Shown here: piece after piece, positions 1-13,352 of the stretch
Layout: each line of letters opens with the position of its first letter
Numbering within the stretch: the stretch's first letter is position 1
NCBI GenBank assembly: GCA_022376515.1
Contig: WTXI01000455.1
Location: 1-24,349 of the forward strand
Source: Lactifluus volemus
Taxonomy: Eukaryota > Basidiomycota > Agaricomycetes > Russulales > Russulaceae
DNA: 24,349 bases
Direction of reading: 5' to 3'
Translations under genes and position numbers: made by a program
The notes under the pieces: generated by a model
Seen by the model: the letters and a program-made list of their open reading frames with translations, nothing else
What the model was told of the DNA's origin: nothing
Database searches by the model: none

Positions 1-398
1 CTTGGCTGCTATTGAGTGTAGATGCATTGCCACGACCACAGGCATTTTCTTCCTCTCTTAGCTTCGAAATACGCAAACCTCACCAGATAGGAGACCAAAG
101 TCAGGTCACTCGAGTGGGCTGTTGCGACCTGACTTTAGTCTCCTAAGAGCATAGCGTGAAGTGAAGTGAAAGCCCCTACAAGGAGAAAACATCCCTAAAG
201 TTTACTTACGAGAACGCTAGGCCTTGGCAAAAAAAAAAAAACTGAGAAAATATGAAGGGTCCGCAACAACAATCGATAGAGCGGCCTGAGGATTCCGATT
301 GGTGGAGGTAACACGGAAGGTTCCAATTTCCAGAAACGTTCCCATCTTGAGTATTTCGGGGAGTGGAGATGGATTTTCAAGTGATAGCGTGTTCAGTG
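1..398. other. Intergenic, 3' flank of the DUF6535 gene
   Basis: No gene seen. This lies downstream of the minus-strand DUF6535 gene. It holds a long imperfect inverted repeat (listed separately) and a run of about 12 A at 229-240, which is a T-run on the gene's strand. Short open frames here look like chance. Confidence 0.6.
89..144. repeat. 19-bp inverted repeat (hairpin)
   Basis: Positions 89-107 (AGGAGACCAAAGTCAGGTC) and 126-144 are reverse complements with one mismatch in 19. The 18-nt loop contains the palindrome ACTCGAGT. It could be a foldback element remnant or an RNA hairpin near a transcript end. It is not part of any gene I can support. Confidence 0.85.
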
Positions 399-2267
399 TC
401 ATGTAGGAGGGGGGGGGTGGACCGCGCGTGGGTTGCGGCACATAGGATAGTCCAATATGTGCAACCCGTAGAATGGATCTTCATGTAACTGGTGGAATGT
501 ATCTTCGAAGTGGTGTAACACAATGAAAAAATGGTGAACGAGGGAGAGAATGAAGTGGGGAGCGCTTCCATTCCCGTTCCGGGGCTCCACCGCCTTTGCT
601 AGGATTTCGTTCCAATTCACACAGAATTCGTTCTGCACTCCAGCAAGATCGATCGCTTGGATGTTGAATCCAGAAAGTGATGGTAGGATGTATTTTGCAA
701 CGGCCCAAGAGGAATCTGAGATCTGGGGGGCGATGAGGATCCAGTTGGCAAATAACAAGTTATCGCGCTTGTATGAGTAGCTTGTATCAATGTCCTGGTT
801 CGATAGGCGTAATTGTTTTGCAGCGAGTTTGAGCCAACCGTCACTCTGACCCTCCTCGAATCTGGCCACCAGAACGTCCGCAATAATCACTTGTGCAAGT
901 AATCCAAACTTCCCGTCTCTTCTATTCTGACTTAGAGATTGTCCCACATCAATGGTTTGCACGACCCTTCGGTACTCGATCTGAGAAAATAGGTCCAATA
1001 AGCCTACACCATTGGCCAGATCTGCAAAGTTCAGGTACGTTTTGAACTGATTCATTATGCTTTGGTTGGAGAGTGAAGAGGGTGGGAAAGTACGCTTCAT
1101 GAAAGCCACCGAGACAGAAGAAAACTTCATGGCGTCCAAGGTCGCGAGAACACCACCGGGGTCCGGGACGATGTTCGAGCCATAAAAGTCGTAGATGTCG
1201 TTGAAAAGCTGAACCCGTTGACGATCTGAGGCCAGGACATGGGCGTCAAGTGTCCAATTCAGGATGAAGCTGTCAAGCGTCGACGAATTGTTGGTAACAT
1301 TCTCTGCTACAATCTTCTCGATACCTTTAGAAAACCCCAGGGAATATTTAGCAGCACGGTCACGAAGGCGGTTCGAGGAAAATCGGGCTAATAGCCAGCC
1401 ATATATTTGAAAGATCCAAGAGGAAAATGGGGAATAGTATGGGCTATCCACCCGCAGTATTGGTGTGATTGTGATGATCAGGTACGCCATGGCAGCGACG
1501 GCGATCCATCCTAATACGAAGTGAAAGATAGTGCGATTGATATTGAAGAGGTATATGAGAAGGCCGGTGAAAAACAGGAAGAGGGAAGTGTGTATCAGGA
1601 GGGTCATGAAGTCTGACACCGATGAGAAGCCCAGCTTATTGACACCAAGGGAAAAGTATGCATGAATCCGGGCCACGTCGTGTGGCGTATGCCCTAGGTT
1701 CTGGGCGATCCGAAGGTATCGGCGGGCCCATTGCTGTAACATTAAAGCCAGTATAGCAGAAGTAAGGCCGATAATCAAGCTCAAGAACCAGAGAGTATTG
1801 ACAACGACGACGTATTTCTGGGGAGAGAAGGGCGGCGGAGTAGCTTCCGTGGGTGGTTGAGATGGGTTGGTGTCGGCGTGAAGCTGAAGCTTATAGATAT
1901 TTTCAAGGTAAAATGCTGAGATGTCCTGGGGGTTTTGCTTGAGGTCGAGGACAGTCACGGCGAGCAATACCGCAACAGAAGCAGAGAATAGACCAGTCTA
2001 TGATTGACTTGAGGCGATGGGAATGTTTGTTATAAAATGACGACTCACAAAGACAAGAATGCCGTCAGCATCTTTCTGCCAGCTTTTTGCCATCTTCTTG
2101 TGTTCTTTCTCTGCCATGCGGGAATAATTGTTGAAGACAGAAGCTGAGCTGTCAGCGAGTTCAGGCGGTTTCCCCACGAATGGGGCATCTCCTGTGCGTA
2201 TTTGAGAGATTAGCGAAAGCAAGGCCAAGGGAGAGGTAAACATACTGGGGTTCTCAAGGCCAGCCAT
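399..2267 (-). CDS. DUF6535 domain multi-pass membrane protein
   Basis: Three exons: 2267-2246, 2191-2049 and 1997-399, giving about 580 aa. Both introns are GT..AG (54 and 51 nt), and joining them makes a continuous N-terminus ending ..DADGILVF then TGLFSASVAVLLAVTVL, the hallmark start of DUF6535. Four membrane segments are visible: about residues 43-66, 111-134, 179-200 and 208-228. Family-typical stretches are ALMLQQWARRYL and LLIHTSLFLFFTGLLIYLF. The rest, to a TGA at 401-399, is a soluble, mostly helical tail. DUF6535 proteins form large families in Agaricomycetes and their function is unknown. The last 20 residues are Pro/His-rich and not conserved as far as I can tell, so a further small 3' intron cannot be excluded. 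Confidence 0.86.
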
Positions 2268-2787
2268 TAAAAATCTAGTACGGCGAGATGAAATGTATGA
2301 ATCCTTCGTGGATCGAGGAGCAAGGTGTATGTAGAGAAGAACTTGAACTCGAGATGTGCGCCATGATAATCGGCTAATAGCTTTTATTCTTTGACGTAAA
2401 GGTAGGTAGCCAATAGCACAAAGCCCTTAAAACTTGAGGCGCCAAGTCGCGTGAATTTCGCGCTTCGCCAGGGGTCCGTGAATCGTGAATCGCCGTCACG
2501 CCCCCCTTCTGGCCGCGGGCGATTCACAGTTGTGGTGACACTTCACTTCCTGTACCATGATAGGGATTCAAGCATCGAACGAGGATCTTTGGGAATCCAA
2601 AGATACTTGAAATTAAATTCGGATGTTGTCATTCCAAGTGACTCTTCAGCAACTTGAAGCGGGCACTCGTCTTAGATAACCATTTCCTACATTGGTGTGA
2701 AGAACATCTCATCTACAAATTTTGACGGACATTAGTATCGTAAATGTAATTCCGTTAGGTATCCTCGTATGTCGAAAAATGTACACC
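2268..2787. other. Intergenic, promoter side of the DUF6535 gene
   Basis: No gene seen in 520 bp. It holds the 5' flank of the DUF6535 gene and the 3' flank of the phosphatase gene, both on the minus strand. The stretch 2440-2530 is GC-rich and rich in GTGAATC and its complement (see the separate repeat). Confidence 0.55.
2478..2527. repeat. GTGAATC tandem and inverted repeat
   Basis: GTGAATC occurs twice in tandem at 2478-2491. GTGAATCGCC at 2485-2494 is matched by its exact reverse complement at 2518-2527, leaving a 23-nt GC-rich loop. It resembles the end of a small foldback element, but I could not find the element's boundaries or a target-site duplication. Confidence 0.55.
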
Positions 2788-5326
2788 TCAGAACCACCGA
2801 TTGGGCGAGAGGCCGACGCGATCAAGGATGTCTTTGAGACTGTCCGGTACAATAGAGCCAAGCGCGGTAGACGGCCTGAGCTTCACGGGTGTCGCATCTA
2901 TTGGTAAGCTACAAGGACAAAATGCGATTAACATACAAGGGCGGTAGGTGAAGAGGAACGACAAGAGAAAAAATGCTCACTTGTAGGCAACCTTGCCATC
3001 GATCACGACTTCAAGGTTGAGTTTTGGGTGCTCAGGGTTACGCGTGTCAATCTCGATCGTAGACCTTTTACCAAAGTCAGAGAGATGTATCCGGCCAAGG
3101 GGAATGCGCACGCACCACTTGTAGTTCCCGATTGGCAAATATTTGATCACGCGCTCCATCGGCACCTCTTCCACTACCTCCTCTGGCGGACTATCCTCGT
3201 CTACGATGCGGAACCTTGTCCTCGGTACGACCGCGTCGCTCGCCAGCCTCAACGTGCGCAAGAAAGGCACGTAAAACATGCTCATCGGGCTGGTCGAAAA
3301 CTCCCGCACGACGTGTGCACCTGGGCCGACCTCACGCAACGAGTTGAACTCTATCGCCGCAAACTCGTGCCGATCACCCGATAGGAGGTACACATTTGGA
3401 ACCGTATGCAACGCGGAAAGTAAGGATGCCTTTTCGTAAGCGTACCCAGCCCAAGAGTCGGTCTCGGCATCATGGGTCCAAAGTGACGTGAAGGGAACTG
3501 ATGTGACGATAAACTTGAACGTCGCCGTTTGATTGACCTGGTGAGAAATATCGTAAACGTGATTGCTAAGGGGGTTTTGATTTCACACACACACCTTCCC
3601 AAGCCACTCATATAGGGCACTCAGCTGGGCTTCACCAAGCATCGTTCGCGCAGCGGCCTCGCCAGTGAGAGGGCTGCTCCGATACCGGCGCGTGTCCATT
3701 ACAAAGAATGCAACATCCCCATAACGGAAGTCGAAGTAATTGTGTCCTGGAACATGGGGGTCGTAATTACCATTAGCATTGTAAATGCGAAACGCGTCAT
3801 TAGCGTTTGCAAAGGGAGGCGTGTCGTTAGACTGGCCGACGTAATTGTTGATAATCTAACAATCAGAGTGAACAACGTCCAAGGCACCCTGACGGATGGA
3901 CAATGCCGAACCTCATGGTCGTCATATGCGTGGATAATGGCTAAGAGCAAAGAGTCGGACAAAGCAGGCTACGTGAGCATTCATGGACGTACGAAGTCGT
4001 TCGTAGACTTTGCGGAAGCTCGGGCTGTTGTAGTTGCGCCTATAGAGACGACGATAGGCATGTGTAGAATCGCCATGGTAGATTGGGACATCTGCATATA
4101 TAAAGTCACCCTATAGCGTGTCAGGGTATTGTTGTGATGGATAAGGAAGATGTTGCGTACCAAGAATAGCATGAACTCTGTCGGCACGACTCCCTCAGCC
4201 CCAAGAGTGGCAGGTGTCACGCTCCCAACCGCAGAGTCCGACTTGATTCGGTCGTCGTCTTGGAGGGGAATTGGGCTCTCTTGCGTGTTGTCACTAGCAT
4301 CGACAAACGTAGCAGCTCCTGGCGTGTCAACAACGGTGGGCTGAGTAAAGAGGTAATCAGCGAGGAGGTCAAAGCCCTTGATTCTGCCATTTCTGAAGGG
4401 GGCGTAAGGGAAGTTGGGTTTAAGACATGAAGATACCACGAAGCGGAAATGTGAACCTGTTGGAAGGCTGGGATCTGGAAAGGTACGGAAGCGGATGGGG
4501 GAGGGAGGGTAGGGCAAGATGGTCCTGTTTGTATCTGCCAAGGTGTCTAGAGGGAGAAAGCGAGTCAGATCACGATAGGCAGCTTCGCAATGGGGACAGC
4601 ACATTCGTATTCTGTGGCGGGCCAAAGCTTGGTCAGCCTGGTAGTGTTTGTCCAATCAAATTCAGAATCCAGACGGAGGGTGGGGCCATCTGCCCATGGC
4701 TCGGCAGTGGTAGCCATTGCGGGACGCCAAAGGATGAGGATATTACGATCGGTCACGTTGGCATGAGAAAGAGGATACCGGATGACGACTTTGGCACCAT
4801 CTGGATAAACTGCACCAAGTCGAGTAAAGGTGACGTCGGTGGCGGAATAGATGACAGGGGTGAAGACAAAGTCTGCGGCGAATAAAAGGAGGAGGGTATT
4901 AATGGACCAAGTTATGATTGTCGTGAGACGAGTTGTGGGGAGAGAGAATAGTAGTTCCCAGACAACGTCACTGTTGTTGCTATTGCACTTTGAAAGGGGT
5001 GAGGATGATGGTAGCCAGTATGGGAAAATGAAGAGGGCATGCCTTGTTTGTAGTTGTCTGTGAAGATGGCTTGTCCTGATTAGCATCCTTGGAGGGTGGA
5101 TGTGAAGGGCGAAGCCCAATGGGGACGGTTGCGGTATAAGCGAGATAAAGGCCTGGAAGCAAGTATTTAAACCATCGAGCGGGACCCTATACAATCAAAA
5201 AAATCAGGACAAGTCAAAGAGAGAGAATGAGAATGAAAAACTGACAACTCTCAGAAAGAGATAAGTGGATAAGCGCAATGAAGACGAAAAGATGGCACCG
5301 AAAGACAACGGCCAACTCGGCGACAT
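2788..5326 (-). CDS. PhoD-like (alkaline phosphatase D type) membrane phosphatase
   Basis: Nine exons: 5326-5246, 5186-5043, 4987-4603, 4546-4161, 4110-3993, 3940-3912, 3855-3595, 3537-2981 and 2908-2788; 693 aa. The first 75 residues hold two hydrophobic stretches and a further one follows near residue 100, suggesting membrane anchoring. The metallophosphatase core shows GDFIYAD from residue 333, YDDHE at 377-381 and LSGDRHE at about 520-526, the metal- and phosphate-binding motifs of PhoD enzymes. Exon 9 is chosen because CAA|GTGAGC..TTGTAG lies at the apparent TGA and restores a tail ending GLSPNRWF, which I recall from fungal relatives. The second intron (5042-4988) appears to be GC-AG, the only such intron in the window. 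The gene is divergent from MIC19. It probably cleaves phosphodiester or phosphomonoester bonds; the substrate is unknown. Exon 1 is the least certain part. Confidence 0.88.
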
Positions 5327-5450
5327 GTTGGGTCAGGTCAAGACACAAGACGAGACCTGTGACGAGATGAGCAACCCTCATCGCTACCATAATCACGTGA
5401 CTAAATTATACTTTGTTACTGTGTAAAGTGCTGTATAGCCTGCTCAACCA
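5327..5450. promoter_or_regulatory. Divergent promoter with CACGTG box (phosphatase / MIC19)
   Basis: Only 124 bp separate the two start codons, so both promoters must share this space. A palindromic E-box CACGTG lies at 5394-5399 in the context AATCACGTGAC. In yeasts CACGTG is bound by bHLH factors such as Pho4 and Cbf1. Binding here is inference. Confidence 0.5.
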
Positions 5451-6168
5451 ATGGGTGCATCACAATCGAAACAGAACAACGAACAAGTGTTCTACAACCC
5501 CGTACCAATCCAGGTAACACCCCAACTTTTTTTCGTCTTCTAAAATCAACTCTGAAAAAAAAAAACCAAGGTATCTTCAGAGTTGGCCAACCAACTCTCG
5601 GACACAAATTTATCGTCGCCTCAAGTCAGCCCCGCTCGCCACGCCCTCCTCGACGCAAACGTGCGAGCCAAGATTAATGCCGAAATGGCGCGTTTACAAG
5701 AGGGCGACGATGAGCTCCGTCGGGCCCTCCAACTCGCGCTCGAGCGCGAGAACATCAATCGCGAGCGTAGTGACGATGCGACCACGGGGATCGAAGAAGA
5801 ACATGGAAACGTGAAAAATTCGACCGTGCTTCTCGAGGATTTAGAAGAGGTCCGTCAGAAAGTGGACCGGTATCGTGCACGGACGAGCTTGGTGGATCAT
5901 CCCCAAGTCAAGATGGCGAGCGAGGCAGTCGCCTCCTGTTATCGGTTGGTCGCTCAAATTGCAAAAATCCATCCACTTTGAAAGCGAAACACTGATATCT
6001 TCTCCTTTCTTATAGAGCAAACTTGACGACGACGCTCAATTGTTGGTCAGAAGTGGCTGCCTTTCGCAATGCGGTGGCAAAGCTAGAGCAGGTCTGCGGT
6101 TTCCTCCCCGTTAGCTTGCTAAATGCTGATCCGGTCATTCCTAGCAATATGTCGACTCGTTACGGTAG
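5451..6168 (+). CDS. MIC19: MICOS complex subunit MIC19 (DUF1690/CHCH family)
   Basis: Four exons: 5451-5513, 5571-5944, 6016-6091 and 6145-6168; 178 aa. Introns are 57, 71 and 53 nt, all GT..AG. The protein starts MGASQSK, a good N-myristoylation context as known for Mic19. A PVPIQVSSELANQLSD stretch fits the family N-terminus, and a charged helical middle (about 45-120) looks like a coiled coil. The C-terminal CHCH region has Cys144 and Cys155 spaced CX10C, followed by W-S-E-V-A-A-F. Mic19 holds mitochondrial crista junctions together with Mic60 and imports through the Mia40 disulfide relay. The last exon is tiny (7 codons plus stop). Length is normal for fungal Mic19. It shares a short divergent promoter with the phosphatase gene. 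Confidence 0.87.
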
Positions 6169-6795
6169 TAGATAAGATGTCCCATCCTTCAAACCAAAAA
6201 AAAAAAGGGCTTTACACACACCCATCTGTTCCAGAAAACCTTGGGCAGCCCTCGTCAACAACTTTTTAATTCAAAAGAGTACTGGGCCTGGCTCTGCAGT
6301 TGGCAACGCATAGACTTCACCCTTTACCACCTATGGTCTTCTGTAAGGTTAACAAAAGTGCCTTCGAATTAAGGGATGGTAAAGAGGTGTCTCTGATTAC
6401 AATATTACAAGGTGGGCCAACAAAAGACGCGTTAAAAGTCATCAATTCATTTACATAAAACTAAAACTATCGTAACGTCCATCATAACTTATGGAAGAGG
6501 CATATACGCCACTCTAGCCTCTAATACGCCGAGTCCTAAAAGTTCGTCAAGTAGTCTGTCCACTTATTATCAGATAAATTTAAGCAATGATAAAACATAG
6601 CTTGGCGGGCACGGCCTGCCAGCTGAAAAGCTGTCCTGTCGGCTCTTGCTAAGACCACAGAAAAAATAAGGAGGAAAAAAGTAAAAGGCAAAAACATACA
6701 AACAAGAAAGCTCGTACTCGGTACGGGCACCAATGTTAATATCGTTCTGCACCTCCCAGCAATGAGGGAGGGAGGGAAGGGGGCGTGTGTATCGC
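6169..6795. other. Convergent intergenic region
   Basis: No gene seen. It separates the 3' ends of MIC19 (+) and the membrane-protein gene (-). A run of A at about 6197-6207 and AT-rich sequence at 6420-6480 fit 3' UTR and termination sequence for both genes. No repeats or RNA genes recognised. Confidence 0.55.
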
Positions 6796-8276
6796 TCAAT
6801 CATCATTATTCGAGTATACCGAAACCGAACTGAGCGTCGATGTCCGCCGCTTGCTGGACGCTATCGTGCCCACCACGCTCTTGTGACGACGTGCGAACGA
6901 ATCAAAGAACCCACGACGCACACGTGGTTCGCCACTAGCCGTCGAATACTGCGACGCCGTGCTCGCCACTGACGGTACCGAGGGTCGCAATGACACGGGA
7001 TCGGTAGACAGAAACTCTGGTGGTGCGGGTGGAGGTGGTGGTAAGGGAACAGATGGGTTCTTCGCTCGCGGCATGATCACAGGTCGATCGGCTGGTGAGG
7101 GCAGTACCGAATTTCGCAATGGAGATCTGACCCACGTGGATGCTGTCGGAAGTGGTGCCGCAGGCGTTGAAAGAACTTGCTCTGGTGATGACGTTGATGA
7201 AGGCGACTCGGAAGGCGAAGGCGATGGCTCGGAGGAAGCGGGAGAGGGTAACGCAGAGGCAGCGGTGGTGATGATGGCTGGCAGTGGTAGAATGACGAGC
7301 GGCAATGTGGTCCTGCTGCTGGAGGGTGTCGGCGCAGACGTGGACGCTTGTAAAGGACTCAAGCTGCCGCCCCTAGGTGGCGGGGAAAGCCGCGGCCTCG
7401 GCTTTAGTGGTAGTATTGCGGGGGTGGGGGACTGCGTGCGGATGTCAAGTGATGATATGTCATGCTCGGGGGACGGCGATGACTTTGGTGGTAGTGGTGG
7501 TGGTGGTAGTGGTGATAGCGCCTGTTGCGTCACAGGTATTGGGTAGTCCCGTGGTGACATGTGAGCGCGCGTGCGCAAGGGGGTGGGCGTAGGCGACGGC
7601 GGGCGTCTATACCCCACCAATTTCATCTTTTCCTCTCGCGGTTGGCTGCTCTCACGTATCTCGTGGGTCACCAATAACGGCGCCGTAGCCGATGAACTCG
7701 TCGACGGTATCTCTTCGAGAACGGCAGAGGGTGATTTTTCCCTCATGCTTTCGTCTGCTGCTGCTGGTGATGCCAACTCGGTCAGCAATGCGTCGGTTTG
7801 TTGGTTTCCAGGAGTCGGTGTGCGTGCAAGGAAGGTCACCCTGCGACTGTCCGGGTTGAGGGTGAACATGGGACGGTACTCCGACTGCGGATTATATCCC
7901 GACGCCGCGTTGCGCCTCGTATTCTCACGCACGGTGAGTATATCTTGCTGTAAAGGGATGGACGCGCCCAACAACGCATGATCGTCAGAAGACGACGAAT
8001 GGGATGGACTGTCGAACGCACCGCTTCCTTTAGTCGCCGCCGCTCGGTACGTTTAATCACGCGACCCCAGTATTTCCATATGAGCACGAGTATCACCGCG
8101 ATTGCCACACCACCGGCAAAGCCACCCACGACTTGGCCGATGGGAATTGAAGAAGAGGAGGAAGGGGCATTTCCCGAGATCTGCACGCCCGACGTTGCTG
8201 AGCTCGAGCTCGAAACTAGGGTAACGGTGACGACTTTAACTGAAGAAACAGGACCGGCAGATGGCCGTGGTGCCAT
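6796..8276 (-). CDS. Single-pass membrane protein with Pro/Ser-rich cytosolic tail, function unknown
   Basis: Two exons, 8276-8022 and 7947-6796, about 468 aa. The 74-nt intron has donor GTGCGT, branch CTGAC and acceptor CCCTTTACAG, and changes frame exactly as needed. The first 50 residues are Ser/Thr/Val-rich. One membrane helix, VVGGFAGGVAIAVILVLIW (about 52-70), is followed by a basic stop-transfer segment (KYWGRVIKRTERRRLKEA) and VRENTRRN. The rest is low-complexity Pro/Ser/Thr, with poly-Pro tracts and a basic C-terminal patch (GFFDSFARRHKS). No signal peptide is evident. The layout (Ser-rich outside, one helix, long disordered tail) recalls fungal wall-sensor-like proteins, but I recognise no named family. 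The GC-rich low-complexity coding also opens long spurious frames on the other strand. Confidence 0.7.
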
Positions 8277-9018
8277 ATGGTGAAGTGAAAGGATGAAACG
8301 GGTGGTTCAGAGAGGAATGGAACGAAGTAGAGGAGGGCTAGACGGGAGGGAGGGATGGTAGAGGGAAGGAGGATGGAGGGCAAGGGGAGCCCGATGGTGA
8401 GACGTCTGAGGAGGAGGGATCGACTCTTAGGGAATGAATGGACCGCCACACACAGGGTTTGAACAGCTGTCAGGTTTCAATTTATTATCATATCTCGGCA
8501 GGAGGTTGGACTTTCGGATGTAACAAAAAAAAGGGGATAATATAGCGCTTAGTTCGCTCATGTCGTTACTTTTTGACACTTCCTCAGCCTCGGAACGTTG
8601 AACCACCCACGATGACCGGGACGTCGTTTGATGTAATCGATTCTCGACGCATGATCGCCACGCTCCTCTCGTTCTCTGATTGATTGTTGCTGTACTCGTG
8701 ACCACACCTCGAGGTCTCCTCTCCGCGGAGTTCAGTGAAAGTGACAACGACAGTAATTCGACATGTTCACAGTACTAAAGTGTACCTGAGTCGTTCAAAA
8801 GTTGAGTTTGTCCCTGGAAATCAACTTGAGACTCAAAACGTGACCCGATGATGTTCGGAATTAGTTCGCCTCTTGTCACTAAGCTGACCGATCGAAACAG
8901 GATCATTTAACCTTTTTGCTCTTATGGAAGTGGTGGTGTGACCTCTCTCCTCGCCGATTTGACCGCGATGATAGTGATACCGTCATACATTATCGCCGTA
9001 CTGTAGCAGTGTATAGCA
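8277..9018. other. Intergenic between CEF1 and the membrane-protein gene
   Basis: No convincing gene in 742 bp. From 8283 to 8420 the plus strand is almost all purine, so the downstream minus-strand gene has a CT-rich stretch just before its ATG, as is common in fungal core promoters and 5' UTRs. The 8750-9018 part is the 3' flank of CEF1. A short inverted repeat (AAGTTGA/TCAACTT) occurs near 8800-8827. Confidence 0.55.
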
Positions 9019-11844
<2,826 letters not shown>

Positions 11845-11981
11845 ACTGTAAGTTGCTCGCTCGACACGCCCGGCCCGGAAGTGGTCATAGCTTGCCTGGT
11901 TTGGAATTTTAATCTCCGCATAAAATTCAATGTCAGCATATTTGATTTCTGATTTTATCTTATCAAAAAAAACAAAAAAAG
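11845..11981. promoter_or_regulatory. Short divergent promoter (CEF1 / lipid kinase)
   Basis: 137 bp lie between the two start codons. The sequence is AT-rich, with an A-run at 11965-11980 directly before the plus-strand ATG. No clear TATA box or named motif was recognised. Confidence 0.5.
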
Positions 11982-13273
11982 ATGCGACTGATAGTGATCT
12001 ACAATCCGGTCAGCGGTGACCGCAGAGGTGCTAAATTGACAACAGAGACTATCATTCCCCTTCTCACATCTTATGATCTTACCCCGGATACAGTAGCAGC
12101 TACAGAACATGTTGGACACGCCGGCACACTCATCATCTCTTACATCGATACCCTCGATTCGTCCGCTCGTGCACAAGCCATCACGCTCATCCTTGTATCA
12201 GGAGATGGGACCCTCCACGAGATCGTGAATGCACTATACACCGACTCCAAGAAGAAAGAAGGACCTTTTCCGAGCATCCGCATCGTCCTAATCCCGACTG
12301 GCACCGCCAACGCCATGCACTCGTCCTTCTTCCCTCCTTCCTCAGCACCCGACGCAGACCCTACACTCTTAGCCTCATTACTCTCCTTCCTATCTGCAAC
12401 ACCACGCCTACTACCCCTCACCCTCGCCCACACGACCATCTCCCCTCCCAAACCCGAAACCGAAACCGAAACCGAAACCGAAGAACGGCTAGTCAGCACA
12501 TCCGACCAGTCCGTCCTCTCGATAGTGGTCACCTCGACCGCTCTGCACGCCTCTATCTTGAACGATTCTGAGGCATTGCGCGCCTCCGTACCAGGCATCG
12601 AACGCTTCAAACTTGCCGCGGCCCAAAATGATACGACGTGGTACCGCGCCCGCGCACGCCTCCTACCCCCCGTACAACGCTACGACATCGCCTCTGGCAC
12701 GTTCATCTCCGTCTCTCCTGACGACACCAACGACGACGACGAGTCTTTTTCTATATCTGGCCCATTTGTGTACTTCTTATCGACAGTCAACGTCGATCGT
12801 CTCGAACCGTTCTTCCGTATCGCCCCGCTGCAACGTTCATTGCCCCCGCCGCGCGATGCACAGACGATGGACGTCCTCGCCGTGCGTCCACTGCGTGACC
12901 CTTCGCTTGGGGGAAAAAGCGGAGACGGAGAACGCAAGAGGTTCAAGGAGAGACTCTGGAACGTGTTGGGTGGGGCGTACCGCGATGGCGTGCACATCAG
13001 TGCTCGGTACGAGTCGGATTTGCAGGACGGAAAAATGGACGGTCAGCCGGTGGTAGAGTATTTCAGGGTCGCGGGATGGGAGTGGATCCCGGTAAGGGTG
13101 TCATCTCGACACTCGTTTGACATTGACTCACTGCTCTTCAGGAAGAAGGCGATGAGAAAGCGCATCTCCTTTGCGCAGACGGAACAATATTCCATGCTCC
13201 TAAGGGCGGGAAATTTAGGTCGAATGTGCTGGTGCGGGCTGCTCACGATTTGGAAATTTTTGTGTACGCTTGA
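11982..13273 (+). CDS. Diacylglycerol/sphingosine kinase-like (DAGKc) lipid kinase
   Basis: Two exons, 11982-13091 and 13142-13273, 413 aa. The 50-nt intron is GTAAGG..TTCAG; splicing replaces a nonsense tail with EEGDEKAHLLCADGTIF, the typical end of this fold. The N-terminal DAGKc domain shows VIYNPVSGDRRG (residues 5-16), the nucleotide-binding VSGDGTLHEIVN (about 72-83) and LIPTGTANAM (about 104-113). No C1, PH or membrane domain is present, so this is the short, single-domain type found in basidiomycetes and often labelled ATP-NAD kinase-like. It probably phosphorylates a lipid alcohol such as diacylglycerol or a sphingoid base; the substrate cannot be told. A six-base repeat at 12456-12482 encodes an acidic ET repeat in a loop. 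Confidence 0.85.
12456..12482 (+). repeat. GAAACC hexanucleotide tandem repeat in coding sequence
   Basis: Four and a half copies of GAAACC encode Glu-Thr repeats (ETETETETEE) in the lipid kinase, in a region likely to be a surface loop. The unit is a multiple of three, so copy changes stay in frame. Confidence 0.85.
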
Positions 13274-13352
13274 AGCAAACTCAGTTATCATTGTATCAAT
13301 CACAAATGTTAGACAATATGAGATGTACTAGAGAGGAACTGTATGATGAATT

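Noticed and set aside
6959..7546. Long Gly/Asp-rich open frame on the plus strand
   Set aside because: Antisense to the Pro/Ser-rich tail of the membrane-protein gene; its composition is simply the complement of proline and serine codons.
8022..8276. Frameshift in the membrane-protein gene after RRRLKEA
   Set aside because: A 74-nt intron with good donor, CTGAC branch and pyrimidine-rich acceptor restores frame, so no frameshift is needed.
8427..8747. Minus-strand open frame of 106 codons between CEF1 and the membrane-protein gene
   Set aside because: No recognisable motif and no start or splice context; it lies in the likely promoter region.
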